This document shows, piece by piece, positions 53,912-64,000 of a DNA stretch of 64,000 nt. Every line of letters starts with the position of its first letter. Position 1 is the first letter of the stretch. Both the position numbers and the translations under genes were made by a program. The notes under the pieces are model-generated. The model worked only from the letters and a program-made list of their open reading frames with translations, searched no databases and was not told the origin of the DNA. The DNA is from Adiantum capillus-veneris (Eukaryota > Streptophyta > Polypodiopsida > Polypodiales > Pteridaceae), in contig CM043969.1 of assembly GCA_014529385.2 (NCBI GenBank), positions 71,698,676-71,762,675 on the forward strand. Reading direction: 5' to 3'.

Positions 53912-54172
53912 GTTGGAGGTGAGTTTGATGTCCGCTCTCTACGCTCATTTATGCATGAGTATGGCTTGTGTCATGTGATATATGCAGGATGGATCCAACC
54001 AGGGACTAACACTGGTATTAGAGCCTCTTCTTGCTTATGTGTATGACATGGAAACATGCAAAAATTCATTAGAGCTCATGAGGCCATGATGGCCTAGCGT
54101 GAAAAGCTCTCTACACTTTTGCAGAGTGCAGTATGGGACACTACTAGCAAGAAAGGAGAGCAAGGGGGGCAC
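53912..54172. other. Unassigned segment with a primer-site-like word
   Basis: CTGGTATTAGAGCC near 54011 resembles an initiator-Met primer site after ACTAACA, so this may be the start of another truncated LTR element. No coding frame. Confidence 0.35.
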
Positions 54173-54850
54173 TGTCACAAGACAGGCACCACGTGCCAAT
54201 AGAAAAGAACAGACTAAACAGACTTTTAGCACTTCAATAACAATTGAACTGAGAGAGAGAGAGACGACATGCGACACGGAGTGGCGGAATTCCACCCCAG
54301 AAAGTATTGGCCCCAAACCTTGGCGCCCCTTTCGGTATTTCTTTATATTGCATCGACACAGTACAAGCCCGTACTCCAAACTTTGCACCTTCTCCAAGAA
54401 GCATGCCAGAGAATGAGCCCATGGCCTCATATTTAAAGGCCCTAGGCCCCAAAAGTAGTTTACATGAAAAGCCTTCAAACTCAAAAGCTTTTGGTCCAAA
54501 AGCAATGCCAAAACGCTACCAACGTAAATCATGGAATTTCGTAAAACTGCCACGTCAGCACTGTAAGCGCGTTTTGCGGAAATCTGCCACGTCAGCACTG
54601 TCAACGCAAATTGTGGAGATCTGTACAATTCTGCCACGTCATCAGCTAGTTGCGCAAGCCTTTGTGTGTGTATGTGGGTCTTGCTTTATTTTTAATTCCT
54701 TCATGTCACTGGGGCCCCATCGGACGGGGTCCCCATAAGTTGGTAGGACTTGTTCTTCTGTTACTTGTTCTTCTTAGGGTTTAGGCCCCTCAGCCGGGAT
54801 GTGCAAGTTGGCTCCATTCTTAGGGCTTTGACAGTCAGCAGTTTGTGACA
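54173..54850 (-). repeat. 3' LTR of element H
   Basis: 678 bp. Has GAGAGAGAGA at the position of the CT tract in other G LTRs, and two GCCACGTCAGCACTG words near 54550 and 54587. Confidence 0.92.
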
Positions 54851-55322
54851 TCCCCCCTTCTTGAAAGAAAGTAATCATCCGCGATTCTAGCATATCTGCA
54901 AAACAACTCAAGTTAGCTCAAAGATTTCCGAGGATCATTCCGAGGGACAAATAGTTCGCTATTTTTTTGTTAAGGAGTTGGCTTCTTCTTTCGTCCAGTT
55001 CGGCACTCTTGATATGTTGGCGTAGTAAAATTAGCCATCACACCCAGACCGCATTGATGTTCCACGGGTGTCTTGATGCACTAAAATTACATACCCAGGC
55101 AATCTCATCCAATTAGGAATATTCAATAGTTGGCACATCACAATGCAACACAAATGCTCACATATGCATGCTAACAAACAACGCCGCTGAGCACTCCCCC
55201 GAGACAAATGGTCTGCGGTATGAAACTACTCAACGACTACCTCATCCCACCCCCCGCAAATAACCCAAAAAGGTTCGGGCCATGAGCTCAGAGGACTGTA
55301 CAACCAAACGCTCCCCACCGCA

Positions 55323-55566
55323 GTCTGCGTCGCTTGGAGGTTCAAGCATACAACCAAATGCTCCCCAGGCATCGGCCTGCGTCGTTCGGAGGTTTTCTAG
55401 CATACAACGGAAGGCTCCCCAGACATCGGCCTGCGTCGTTTTAAGGTTTTCAAACATACAACGAAACGCTCCCCAGGCATCGGCCTGCGTCATTCCGAGG
55501 TTTTCAAACACACAATGAAACGCTCCCCAGGCATCGGCCTGCGTCATTCTGAGGTTCAAACAATAC
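55323..55566 (-). repeat. 54-bp minisatellite coding an 18-residue repeat
   Basis: Units begin at 55323, 55376, 55430, 55484 and 55538 (last partial), mostly exactly 54 bases apart. On the minus strand the frame 55577-55242 stays open through all units and repeats TQADAWGAFRCMFENL with few changes. The family G array has a single related unit near 51285. Whether it is translated is unknown. Confidence 0.85.
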
Positions 55567-56420
55567 CAAAACAACATTTCTCACTACTCCACTCGGGAGT
55601 AAAGATCACCAATCAATGAAACCAATATTAAAACCAAAGTTAAACATTTCAAATCGGCACCAAAACAGGTTCAAAACAGATACCATCCATTTCAAACAAA
55701 TTCCAAACAACATCGTCAAACAAATTCAAACAGAACTCAAACTTAAAAAGCAATCTTGACATCAGACGAGCTCGAAAATCGATTGACTTTTCATCCTGAA
55801 ACCTGCACCAAAAATTAGGGTTAGGTTCCTTCCATAAGGTCGTAGCCGACCATAGCATGGTCCATTATCTCTTTGACAGTCTTCCTCTGGTGGCAATGGT
55901 AGTCCCAAGACATAGCAATCACATCGGACCTCCAAGGTCATCAGCTCGTGAAGAGACATCTACTGAGAGATGTCGAGAAATTTCAAGTTATAATTTGCTA
56001 GGGTTTCCATGGCAAGCATTTCAGGATACCCCACTCTACCAGAAGTTGCACCCAGAAGGAAGATGTGAGAAACCATATAACTTCGGGCAAAATTTTTCTT
56101 GAAAGCTTGCCAAGGTCTTGGAGTGTGCGGCTTGGTAGGTATAGACATTGACATCTCTATGGCACTGCTTTTGAGAAAAACATTGACTTGAAACAAATCT
56201 TGGATCCTTCTCTTGCAAGTGATCTTTTTGGCTTATGCCTTGTAAGACATGAGCAGCACGCCCGATGCGCGATGTATGAAGGGTGCGAGTGGCTAATAAG
56301 TCCGGGGTCGGGGTCAGGGTCTGGGTCGAGCCCCGAAGATACCTCAAATAAAATTCCGTCTGCTCTTTGGTAGGACCAGTATGCTTTCAGAAAAGCACAT
56401 GCCTGCTACTCTGATACCAC

Positions 56421-57074
56421 TGTCACAAGACGGGCACCACGTGCCAATAGAAAAGAACAGACTTTTAGCACTTCACACTGAGAGAGAGACGACACGCGAC
56501 ACGGAGTGGCGGAATTCCACCCCAGAAAGTATTGGCCCCAAACCTTGGCGCCCCTTTCGGTATTTCTTTATATTGCATCAACACAGTACAAGCCGGTACT
56601 CCAGACTCTGCACCTTCTCCAGGAAGCATGCCAGAGAATGAGCCCATGGCCTCATATTTAAAGGCCCTAGGTCCCAATAGCAGTTTACATGAAAAGCCTT
56701 CAAACTCAAAAGTTTCTGGTCCAAAAGCAATGCCAAAAAGCTGCTAGCGTAAATCCTGGAATTCCATACAACTACAACGTCAGCTCTCTTAGCACGTTTT
56801 GTGGAAATCTGCCACGTCAGCACCGTCAACGCAAATTGCAGAGATCCATACAGTTCTGCCACGTCATCAATTGGTTGTGCAAGCCTTTGTGTGTGTGTGT
56901 GTCGGTCTTGCTTTATTTTTAATTCCTTTATTTCACAGGGGCCCCATGGGACGGGGTCCCCATAAGTTGGTAGGACTTCTTCTTCTGTTACTTGTTCTTA
57001 GGGTTGCCCCTCAGCCGGGATCTGCAAGTTGGCTCCATTCTTTAGGGCTTTGACACGTCAAGCAGTTTGTGACA
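56421..57074 (-). repeat. 5' LTR of element H
   Basis: 654 bp, closely similar to the 3' LTR; ends at the GGCAC duplication on the right. Confidence 0.92.
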
Positions 57075-57630
57075 GGCACATGCAAGCAGATGGTGGGAGT
57101 CTATGTTACAAACTGCAGATGTGTCAACCGCTGAAGATGAAGAGGGTTATGACTTCGTGATCCTAACCCTAGCTAACTTACAAATCCCAACTGAGGGGCC
57201 TAACACTTGAACTGAAGACAATGGGGGTTAGGATTCTACCAACTTGCATATCTCGGCTGAGGGGTCTAAACCCTAAAAAGAGCAAGCAGAGCACCAATTG
57301 CGCAAGCGATGATGACGTGGCAAACCGTACAGACCTGTCCGCAAATTATGGAAATTCTTGCTGACATGGTAGTGTTGTACGAACCACCCCATATGTGGCA
57401 GATTTTGGACCAGACGCTTTTAGAGCAGTTGCTTTTCATGTGAGATGCTTTTGGGGGCCAAGGGCCTTTTGTGGGCTTTCACTCTGGCATCCTACCTTTC
57501 AGAAGAGCGGAGAAGAGACCCAAAGCTATAACCTTGTGGAAGCAATATAAAGTAATACCAAAAGGGGCACCAGGGTTTGGGGCTAGTGTAGTCTGGGAGT
57601 GGACCTCGGCCACTCCGTGTCTCTCACGTG

Positions 57631-57631
<1 letters not shown>

Positions 57632-57676
<45 letters not shown>
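57632..57676. repeat. (CT)n tract left of the LINE
   Basis: About 22 CT units, the LTR-internal microsatellite at the LINE 5' junction. Confidence 0.95.
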
Positions 57677-57679
<3 letters not shown>

Positions 57680-59554
57680 CCTATCAAGGATCCACAGGTA
57701 TGGCATGATTATGCAGAGAAATTCTATCGGGTACCAAACCAGTCTTTGATCCCACAACCACCTAGGCCTCGACCCACAAGCTCCTCTTTCTTCATAGCGG
57801 AGATGGTCAAGAAGGCCATCCACCGTCTACAGGACTGCTGGTCTTCAGATTATACAGGATTACGGAGTGAGCACCTCATTTACGCAGCTGCCACTATAGC
57901 CCCGTTGATTGCACATGTATTCAATCAGATTGTAGGGGAGGGCTTCCTAGAGGAGTGGACGCGGCACACCATTGTGCCAATCCACAAGTCTGGGGACACC
58001 TTGGACCAAGGGAATTACAGGACTATCATGATTGGCCATACAATGGCCAAACTATATGGGGCAATACTTGAGGCTGAGCTCAGTTTATATGGAGAAAATG
58101 AGGGCCTATGGGCTCTCGGCCAGGTAGGGTTCAGGCGGGGCTTCTCCACCATCGACCACATCTTCGTTCTGCGTGCCTCATTGATGGGGCAAAGGTGCGG
58201 AAGAAGAAACTTTATTGCCGCTTTGTGGATTTCCGCAAAGCGTTTGATATAGTCCCACGGGGAGGCTCTTTCAGTGGCTTCAAAGTCTGGGGATACCATC
58301 CGAGATGATATGGGCCACCTATGCTCTCTATGAGAGAGTGACTGGGAGAGTTCGTTGTCCATGTGGCCTGTCAGAGTCTATTGCTAGCGTTGGTGTTAAG
58401 CAAGGATGCCCCCTCTCCCCGACCGTCTTTGGATTCTACATCGACGAGATCTCCAATTACATCTTACGAGCGGGAGGAGCAGGAGCTGACCTAGCAGGTA
58501 CCCCAATCCACATTATGCGAGATTCTGATGACATTGTTTTGATTTCAAAGTCACCAGAGGGTTTACAGAGCCATTTGAGCGATTTGAGTGCCTTGGATGA
58601 GTTGTGTACACATAGAGGACAGACAGTGAACCTTGGGAAGACCAAGGTCATGATCTTCCACACCTCCAGATCAGTGCGGTGAGCAGCCACTTTTACAGCA
58701 GCAGTAGGAGGCCCAGTTAAGGTGGTCACCTCCTACGTCTACTTGGGAGTCACCTTCACTAGCAAACAGGGACCCTTCTCCATGGCACAGGCCGCCACTG
58801 ACAGACTCACCCAAGGATATGCAGCTTTGGCCATGTTAGAGCGGAGATGTCATCAGGCACACTTTCAGGAGCCCGGCACGAAGGGCTGACTATTTGATAC
58901 ATTAGTCACCCCAGCCTTGATGTACGCAGCAGCAATGTGGGCACCCGGATTGATAGATAGGCAGTGGGCACGGATCGAGAGACCACACATATATATGATC
59001 TCCTGTTTAATTCGAGGCAAGCACACAGTGCCTTCGACATCATCAGGGCAGAGCTTGCTCCCCCCCATGGTAGTGGAGGCACTCTTTCAGATGATGTGCT
59101 TTATTTAGAGGGCGAGAGAGCTCCCGCCCGACAGACTAACATGGCGAGCATTGAGTCATCCATACAGATGTCACACTACAAGGACGGGTTCAGACAGCGA
59201 CCACGCTATATGGACATCTACATACCACATAGCTCACGAGTGGCGATTGGTCAGCTCAGAGTATCAGTACCGATCGAGGTGGGGCGCGCTCATGACATTC
59301 CCAAAGAGGAGAGAGTCTGTCGAGTATGCAGAGAGGAGGTGGAGAGTGAGGAGCACTTTGTTTGCAGATGCAGAGCTTATGATGATATCAGAGGCAGATA
59401 CAAGTCACTTTTCAGAGGGCAGCCTACCCTCCGCAAGATCATGCACTCTCTAGATCAGAGAAAGTTGGGGCGCTACCTGCTGGAGATCAGAGGCACAAAG
59501 ATACACTTCTTCAGCCAGCTACAGAGACACGGGGGGAGGAGCAGACTGCCATAG
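57677..59554 (+). pseudogene. LINE reverse transcriptase and C-terminal knuckle, frameshifted
   Basis: RT blocks: VKKAIHRLQDCWSSDYTGL, then HTIVPIHKSGD, NYRTIMIGHTMAKLY and GQVGFRRGFSTIDHIFVLRA. After frame changes near 58190 and 58290: YCRFVDFRKAFDIVPR, GVKQGCPLSPTVFGFYIDE, then the catalytic zone DSDDIVLIS (aromatic residue replaced by Asp, the DD pair kept) and LGKTKVMIFHTS. A TGA follows at about 58680. The C-terminal part has CRVCREEVESEEHFVCRC (C-C-H-C knuckle of many LINEs). The frame ends at 59554. Confidence 0.88.
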
Positions 59555-59576
59555 CTTACAAATTTTTTCTAGAGGA

Positions 59577-59605
59577 CCCCCCCCCCCCCCCCCCCCCCCC
59601 CCCCC
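59577..59605. repeat. C29 homopolymer
   Basis: Twenty-nine C in the LINE 3' UTR, 23 bases after the stop codon. Confidence 0.9.
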
Positions 59606-59907
59606 AGATCCACCGAGAGGAGTGACTCTCTAGCAGGCTGAGACAAGCCGAGCCCCACGACTTCACCGCAGACAGATTGAGGAGGTCCAGATGTGAGCGC
59701 GTCGAGCTGCCGAGGAGAGAATAGCCGAGATGATGGCTCACCCAGCTGCGTTCATCCGAGCAACCCTTGCTCACGATCCTCCCATGTACCACATTTTACA
59801 CTCTCCTATTGGCACAGAATGGAGCTAGCTAGCTTGATGCATTTGCATGGTTGTACTACCTAAGCATATAGACATGCACATACCCCTAGTACTAGAGATC
59901 CATCCAT

Positions 59908-59926
59908 CCCCCCCCCCCCCCCCCCC
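59908..59926. repeat. C19 homopolymer
   Basis: Second poly-C run of the LINE 3' UTR, flanked by ATCCATC and GGATCCC. Confidence 0.9.
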
Positions 59927-60071
59927 GGATCCCATCACAAACCAAGGTTTTTCTCCTTATCCTTATTTTGTACCAATTTGTATTGTTTTGTCTTTTCTGA
60001 TAGATGGGGACATACACACACATGTATATTTGATTTGTCTCATAGGCTGACTTCGGCCTCACATAGATGTT

Positions 60072-60076
<5 letters not shown>

Positions 60077-60129
<53 letters not shown>
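60077..60129. repeat. (TC)n tract right of the LINE
   Basis: About 26 TC units at the LINE 3' junction, continuing into LTR sequence. Confidence 0.95.
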
Positions 60130-60133
<4 letters not shown>

Positions 60134-60204
60134 TCAATTGTTTTGAAGTTCTAGAAGTCTGTTCCAATCTGTTCTTTTTAGTTGGCATTGGTGCCATCCC
60201 ATTA

Positions 60205-62450
60205 ATGTGGTATTAGAGCTTCAAGTGTGTGCTTTTTTGAAAGCAAACTGGTCCCTTCAAGAACAGAGAGAGCAAGATGGCGCTTCTAAATTCTATAGAG
60301 TACCTGTAGTTCCTCCTCGAGATGTGCTGGGCATCAGTCGAATGGTACAAATCGAAGTAGTCTGTCCATTTCACCAGCCAAGAGTCAATATGGGTCTCTT
60401 TGCGCTCCTTCCGCTGCGCAGAAGTCACATAAGAAGCAGAGCCTGCCTATAGGCGTCTTGAGGGAGCTGTTCGAGGCATGCTAGCACCCCTCACCACATA
60501 GCCAGGAATGGTATGAATCATCTAAAGAGAGAGGGAGAGAAACAAATGGCTGTCATTTACCTTTCCATTATCTTTGGTTGATGATCTCAACCAGGAAGGC
60601 TTGTGCTTGATGTTGTTCAGCCAGCTGGGAAGCTTGCTTAGCTTCCTAAGGCTGGGTTTTCTGGAGTATAAGGGAGTCATACAGGATGGATTTGTTCTGG
60701 CCTATTGGAGCAGATCTTGAAGCACCCTCAACAGACAAACTCTGACCATCCTCTAGTTGGCAATCGGTTGTGTTCGCAGTCATCTTGTGCACTACAATTA
60801 TTGGAGGCATATGCAGTCAGATTGAACACCACAACCTACTGGCTTCTTGTTCAAAGGACAGGAATGATCAATGGTTTCCCTCAAAGTAAGGGCTTATTGC
60901 TCAGAGGATTGCTGCTTTCTTCCCCTCACTTCTGCTGATTTTCCCTCCCTATTCCACTGCTGCAGCGTACCGTCTTGATGACAACTCCAGCAAGGTGGGG
61001 GCCAGCTTTCCAACCTGAGGAAGCTTCACGGCAACTTCCACGTGCCAGTCAGGTTACTTCCTGGCAGTGCTGACTAATGATCTCTCGTCAGGGGGCTCTC
61101 GAGGCAGCAGTGTCTTGTCGGGGGCATTTCTTTAAGAAGCAGCTGCATGGAACCTTCCTTGAAGCGCCTGTTTATGATCTCCATGCTTCTGGGAAGCTGG
61201 AAAGGGGGAGCCTCTCAGAAATGTCATGGGGATTTCTAGCCACCTCCCTTGCATGTTCTTTGTAGTCAGTTGTGGGCAGCTGCTTAAGCAGTTTCCTCTT
61301 CAGCTCAAAAAGTCAATGGGGGAGCTGCCCGTGCAACTTCCTTGTGGTTTCAACTTCCAGGAAACTTCTCCTCTTCCTATTTCAGAGCAGCCGGCCAATC
61401 GGATATGCTGTGCATGCCAATTGGCACCAATTGACTGAAAATTGACCAGATGGCTGTCAAATACGCAGGTCTTACCCAGGGTTGGCACATCCGAATGTCC
61501 TTTGCTAGTACAGTCCGAGCTTCTGAGGTTAGTACGGTACAAAATGGACTAAGCCAAAGCTAGTACGACACATACGATGAAAGAAAGAGAGTCTAGAAAA
61601 GAGCTTAGGATACCAAAGTTGGAAGGGCTCAAATACCATCTTTGGAGCACAAGAGGCTTGAACCTTGGCCCCACACCCTTGAGCCTTGGGCCTTGGCCGT
61701 GGGCCAAAATTTGCCCAAAACGACAGCTGGTCAGTCAATGGTCAAACTGATCAGACACCTAACATACTAGTTCATACAGGACTAGATGGGCTGGATGTAG
61801 GGGTGCACCGTTGGATGTGGGCAACGCCCTTGCAGACTCAACAAATGTCAGCCAAACAAGGGCACTCCTTGTGCCAGGTGGCACTTCCTTCTTGGCAAGA
61901 TTATGTGCTGCTTCTTCCTAGACCACCTCCACAAACTCGTTCTCTAACACCTTCATACCTTGCCTTGTTCAAGTTGGGGATACCCTGTATTTCAAGTGCC
62001 AGCTGTGATCATGAATCAACTGGACTTCGGTAACCCATGACTCTTGCACATAAATTGAGTGGCTATTCTCATTTTTATTCAGATAACAACAATGAGGATA
62101 ATTTACTAATCTCCTTGCTGTGCCTAAAGATTCTTGTCAGTGTACACGAAGGTTACACTCAATGTACATCATTAGGGATGTCTGAGTGGTCTATCAGGAT
62201 TATGCTTGATGAAAAGCAGAAGATTACGAAAGGCCAATCTAAGCTGGGGACTCACAAATTTGTGGAAATTGTTTTACTGAAATGGGCGAAGCGTTAATTA
62301 CTGTGCGTACATGTGAACCACGATGTATGAACCCTGATATCCACTTTTGTATGCTCACTAGATGTTGGTTTTTTATCATTTCGAGGAATAATACTAGATG
62401 AGAGTGTGATTGCAGAGAAGGGCTTCACCTTTTCCAATTTTACAGGTTAT
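60205..62450. other. Mostly unassigned DNA
   Basis: The first ~90 bases are family G interior after LTR G6. Beyond that, plus-strand frames at 60705-60938, 61077-61265, 61686-62033 and 62037-62297 show no recognised domain. Short AGCTGC and GGAAGC words recur at 60600-61330. A host intron or upstream exon could lie here if 62468-62866 is a real last exon. Confidence 0.35.
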
Positions 62451-62467
62451 TTATAATCTGAAGGGTT

Positions 62468-62866
62468 GTGGTGAAGTGTCTGTTGCTTGGGGCATGTGCA
62501 GCCACTAAGAGAAATATGGCAACCTTACAAACCATATGGATGATGGGGAGTGGACCAAGGACCCACCCTGGTGGGGTGCCAGACAAGGAATGGAGGCAGA
62601 TGGAGAGGAAAAAACTACTAGCCATTAAGAGGGAGTTCCAGCAACAGCACCAGCAAGAAATGAGTGAGCGACGCGCTATGTTCAGGGCCCTTACAGAAAG
62701 ATTAAAGCAGGATGATGGGAGTCCACCTAAGGAGCAAGATTTAGGAATGTTCGAAACTCAAGATGGCACGCCTTCACAAAGATTCTTTCCTCCACATGCA
62801 GTATACAGTACCCGGATGTACAAGAAACTAGGTACTTTTGCTCGTGAGCATTCAACAACTGACTGA
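62468..62866 (+). CDS. Candidate last exon of a host gene, unknown product
   Basis: The open frame ends at TGA (62864-62866), with AATAAA eight bases later. Two possible acceptors precede or lie in it: TTTTACAG near 62445 and GTGCAG near 62502. The product from about residue 25 reads GSGPRTHPGGVPDKEW, then a charged Arg/Lys/Glu/Gln-rich helix likely to be a coiled coil, and a C-terminus with QRFFPPHAVYSTRMYKKLG. No family recognised. Composition is unlike the TE frames nearby. The true 5' limit and upstream exons are unknown. Confidence 0.4.
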   Translation: MVKCLLLGACAATKRNMATLQTIWMMGSGPRTHPGGVPDKEWRQMERKKLLAIKREFQQQHQQEMSERRAMFRALTERLKQDDGSPPKEQDLGMFETQDGTPSQRFFPPHAVYSTRMYKKLGTFAREHSTTD

Positions 62867-62873
62867 CGATCTA

Positions 62874-62879
62874 AATAAA
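62874..62879 (+). terminator. Possible polyadenylation signal
   Basis: AATAAA eight bases after the stop of the candidate exon; alone this hexamer is weak evidence. Confidence 0.35.
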
Positions 62880-62899
62880 GTTGTATACATGTTTCACAG

Positions 62900-63563
62900 G
62901 ATTGTCCTACTCCTGTGCTATGAATTCAAGTAATGAGGAAGTAGTGGTACCTTAGCATTTTAAGAACAAGTCCATTGTGTCTCATCTTTTTGTCATTTGT
63001 TTGCGGCGATTTGTCACTGCCTGGTTTCAAAGCATTTGGTAGAGCCAACAATAGGTAGCCCGAGTTACAGCTTACCAGATCAAACTTCTCAAATGCATCG
63101 ATAAGATTGCTTGCTTTTTAGAGCACTGACCAAATACTGTGGCCAGGTATTGCATTTTCTGAAGGGCTTGGAAGCATCTGAGGAATGCCCTTGTCAGAAG
63201 TCAGACAGTGAAGACTTGTGGATCTGTTAGCATATTCTCAAGAAGACTCGAGAATATGTACATTTTACAAGAGCATGTCTTTCATGCATATATGCGAGGG
63301 TGCTAAGGTTGCCATCATATCCTACTCTTGCCTAGTTACTTCTACTCCTAATGTCAGCTATCTTTTAAGTTATGTTATTCTAAATGTACCATACAAGAAT
63401 GAACCTGTACAAACAGGTTAGTGAAGAGTGTACCACAACTCTTCAATGCTACTTCTTGAGGTGTGTATCAACCATTGTATCCGTGCACATAGTCGGATGC
63501 ATGCAAAACATAAAACGCCTTGCAAAATTACCATCTCACACATCAAACAAAATAAGAGAGATG
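62900..63563. other. Unassigned DNA
   Basis: AT-rich, with short featureless frames (63218-63421, 63384-63599). No TE end or RNA gene recognised. Confidence 0.4.
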
Positions 63564-63822
63564 GGCTTTTCACCCCCAAGAAATCCTATGTCGAGATAAG
63601 GCTTTTCACTCCCAAGATATCCTACTCCAAACACTGTTTGCTCAACCACAAAGGCTCCAATGATTTGTGTGTGTCATAGCATAGCTATGATCATGGATGT
63701 CACACCAAGATCTTGGGCTTTTCACTCCCAAGATATCCTACTCCAAACACTGTTTGCTCAACCACAAAGGCTCCAATGATTTGTGTGTGTCATAGCATAG
63801 CTATGACCATGGATGTCACACC
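63564..63822. repeat. 116-base tandem duplication plus partial third unit
   Basis: GGCTTTTCACTCCCAAGATA starts at 63600 and again at 63716; about 107 bases of each copy are nearly identical. A partial, diverged unit starts near 63564. Confidence 0.85.
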
Positions 63823-64000
63823 ACCTTAATATGTCGTCTTGAGCACCTAGCAAGCCTTTTCCTTTAGAGGAGTTAACACTGTTTCTTTATTGGAGAAAAG
63901 TGTGATGTAGCACTGCTCTCTTGCAGACATAAGGTGTCACATGTTGCTCTCTCAAGGAGGTCAACCTTCTTGTACAAAAGTTTGTGCTAAGCCTAAAACT

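Larger units (their letters stand above)
54173..57074 (-). mobile_element. Element H, complete non-coding family G retrotransposon
   Basis: 2902 bp with GGCAC duplications (54168-54172 and 57075-57079). LTRs 54173-54850 and 56421-57074, primer site 56406-56420 (minus strand GTGGTATCAGAG), polypurine tract 54851-54866 (CAAGAAGGGGGGA). The 1.57-kb interior has no gag or pol frame, so it moved using proteins made elsewhere. It contains a 54-bp minisatellite with an open frame. Confidence 0.93.
57677..60076 (+). mobile_element. LINE (non-LTR retrotransposon), 5'-truncated
   Basis: 2.4 kb between two CT tracts. Encodes RT and a C-terminal Cys/His knuckle, followed by about 0.5 kb of 3' UTR with two poly-C tracts. 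It lacks the endonuclease and ORF1 and begins within RT. It ends AAAAAT before the CT tract rather than in a long A-tail. The clade cannot be set by eye. Confidence 0.85.
57104..60204 (+). repeat. Family G LTR G6, split by a LINE
   Basis: The left part 57104-57676 runs from TGTTACAAACTGC into a CT tract; the right part 60077-60204 starts in a CT tract and continues with the normal 3' end of the LTR, followed by a primer-site-like TGTGGTATTAGAGC. Other G LTRs have the CT tract at exactly this place, which proves it is one LTR. Confidence 0.85.

Noticed and set aside
55323..55566. CRISPR-like array
   Set aside because: Units are contiguous 54-base repeats without unique spacers, in a plant retroelement.
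59892..60197. Arg-Glu and Gly-repeat frames around the LINE 3' junction
   Set aside because: They come from the CT tract and poly-C runs.

Overview
The window reads as intergenic DNA of a large, transposon-rich land-plant nuclear genome. The evidence is Ty3/gypsy elements with chromodomain-type C-termini and initiator-Met-tRNA primer sites, hAT transposases of the BED finger plus DUF659 type, a PIF/Harbinger transposase, a Ty1/copia fragment, a LINE, abundant CA/CT/GA microsatellites, and many TE frames broken by point stops. Nothing fixes the species; a fern, lycophyte or gymnosperm would fit, but this is a guess. Only one stretch (62468-62866, followed by AATAAA) looks like a possible host exon; nearly everything else recognisable is mobile.

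Layout. 1-5.4 kb: gene-poor DNA with CA repeats, a GCTTGAGGT minisatellite, a C28-A23 tract and a 43-bp inverted repeat. 5.9-16.2 kb: a decayed plus-strand gypsy element (F) cut by a minus-strand LTR element (A, 7824-12356, target duplication CCCAT) and by a hAT element (12482-15540) that sits in the protease active-site segment. 17.4-24.8 kb: a gag-bearing LTR element (D) cut by element B, a relative of A. 25.6-28.2 kb: a near-perfect foldback about 2 kb long with a Harbinger pseudogene on each arm; the right arm has captured 0.5 kb of gypsy gag-protease. 28.4-30.5 kb: LTR family G pieces and an unclassified repeat (J) holding a 75-bp copia integrase fragment. 30.5-45.6 kb: a three-layer nest, gypsy C (33542-41125, minus) inside chromovirus E (31141-43857, plus) inside a hAT gene, each junction marked by a 5-bp target duplication. 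45.7-48.7 kb: a decayed minus-strand gypsy element (I). 48.9-53.6 kb: J again, then a head-to-tail array of family G LTRs. 54.2-57.1 kb: element H, a complete non-coding family G element (target duplication GGCAC). 57.1-60.2 kb: another G LTR split inside its CT microsatellite by a LINE. 60.2-64 kb: mostly unassigned.

The most interesting system is the LTR family of A, B and C. All share LTRs, primer site, polypurine tract and gag start. C carries protease, reverse transcriptase, RNase H, integrase and a chromodomain-like tail. A and B have replaced everything between the protease and the extreme 3' end with a conserved open reading frame of roughly 300 codons and unknown function (called ORFX here). 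This looks like an autonomous/non-autonomous partnership in which the non-autonomous members carry their own cargo.
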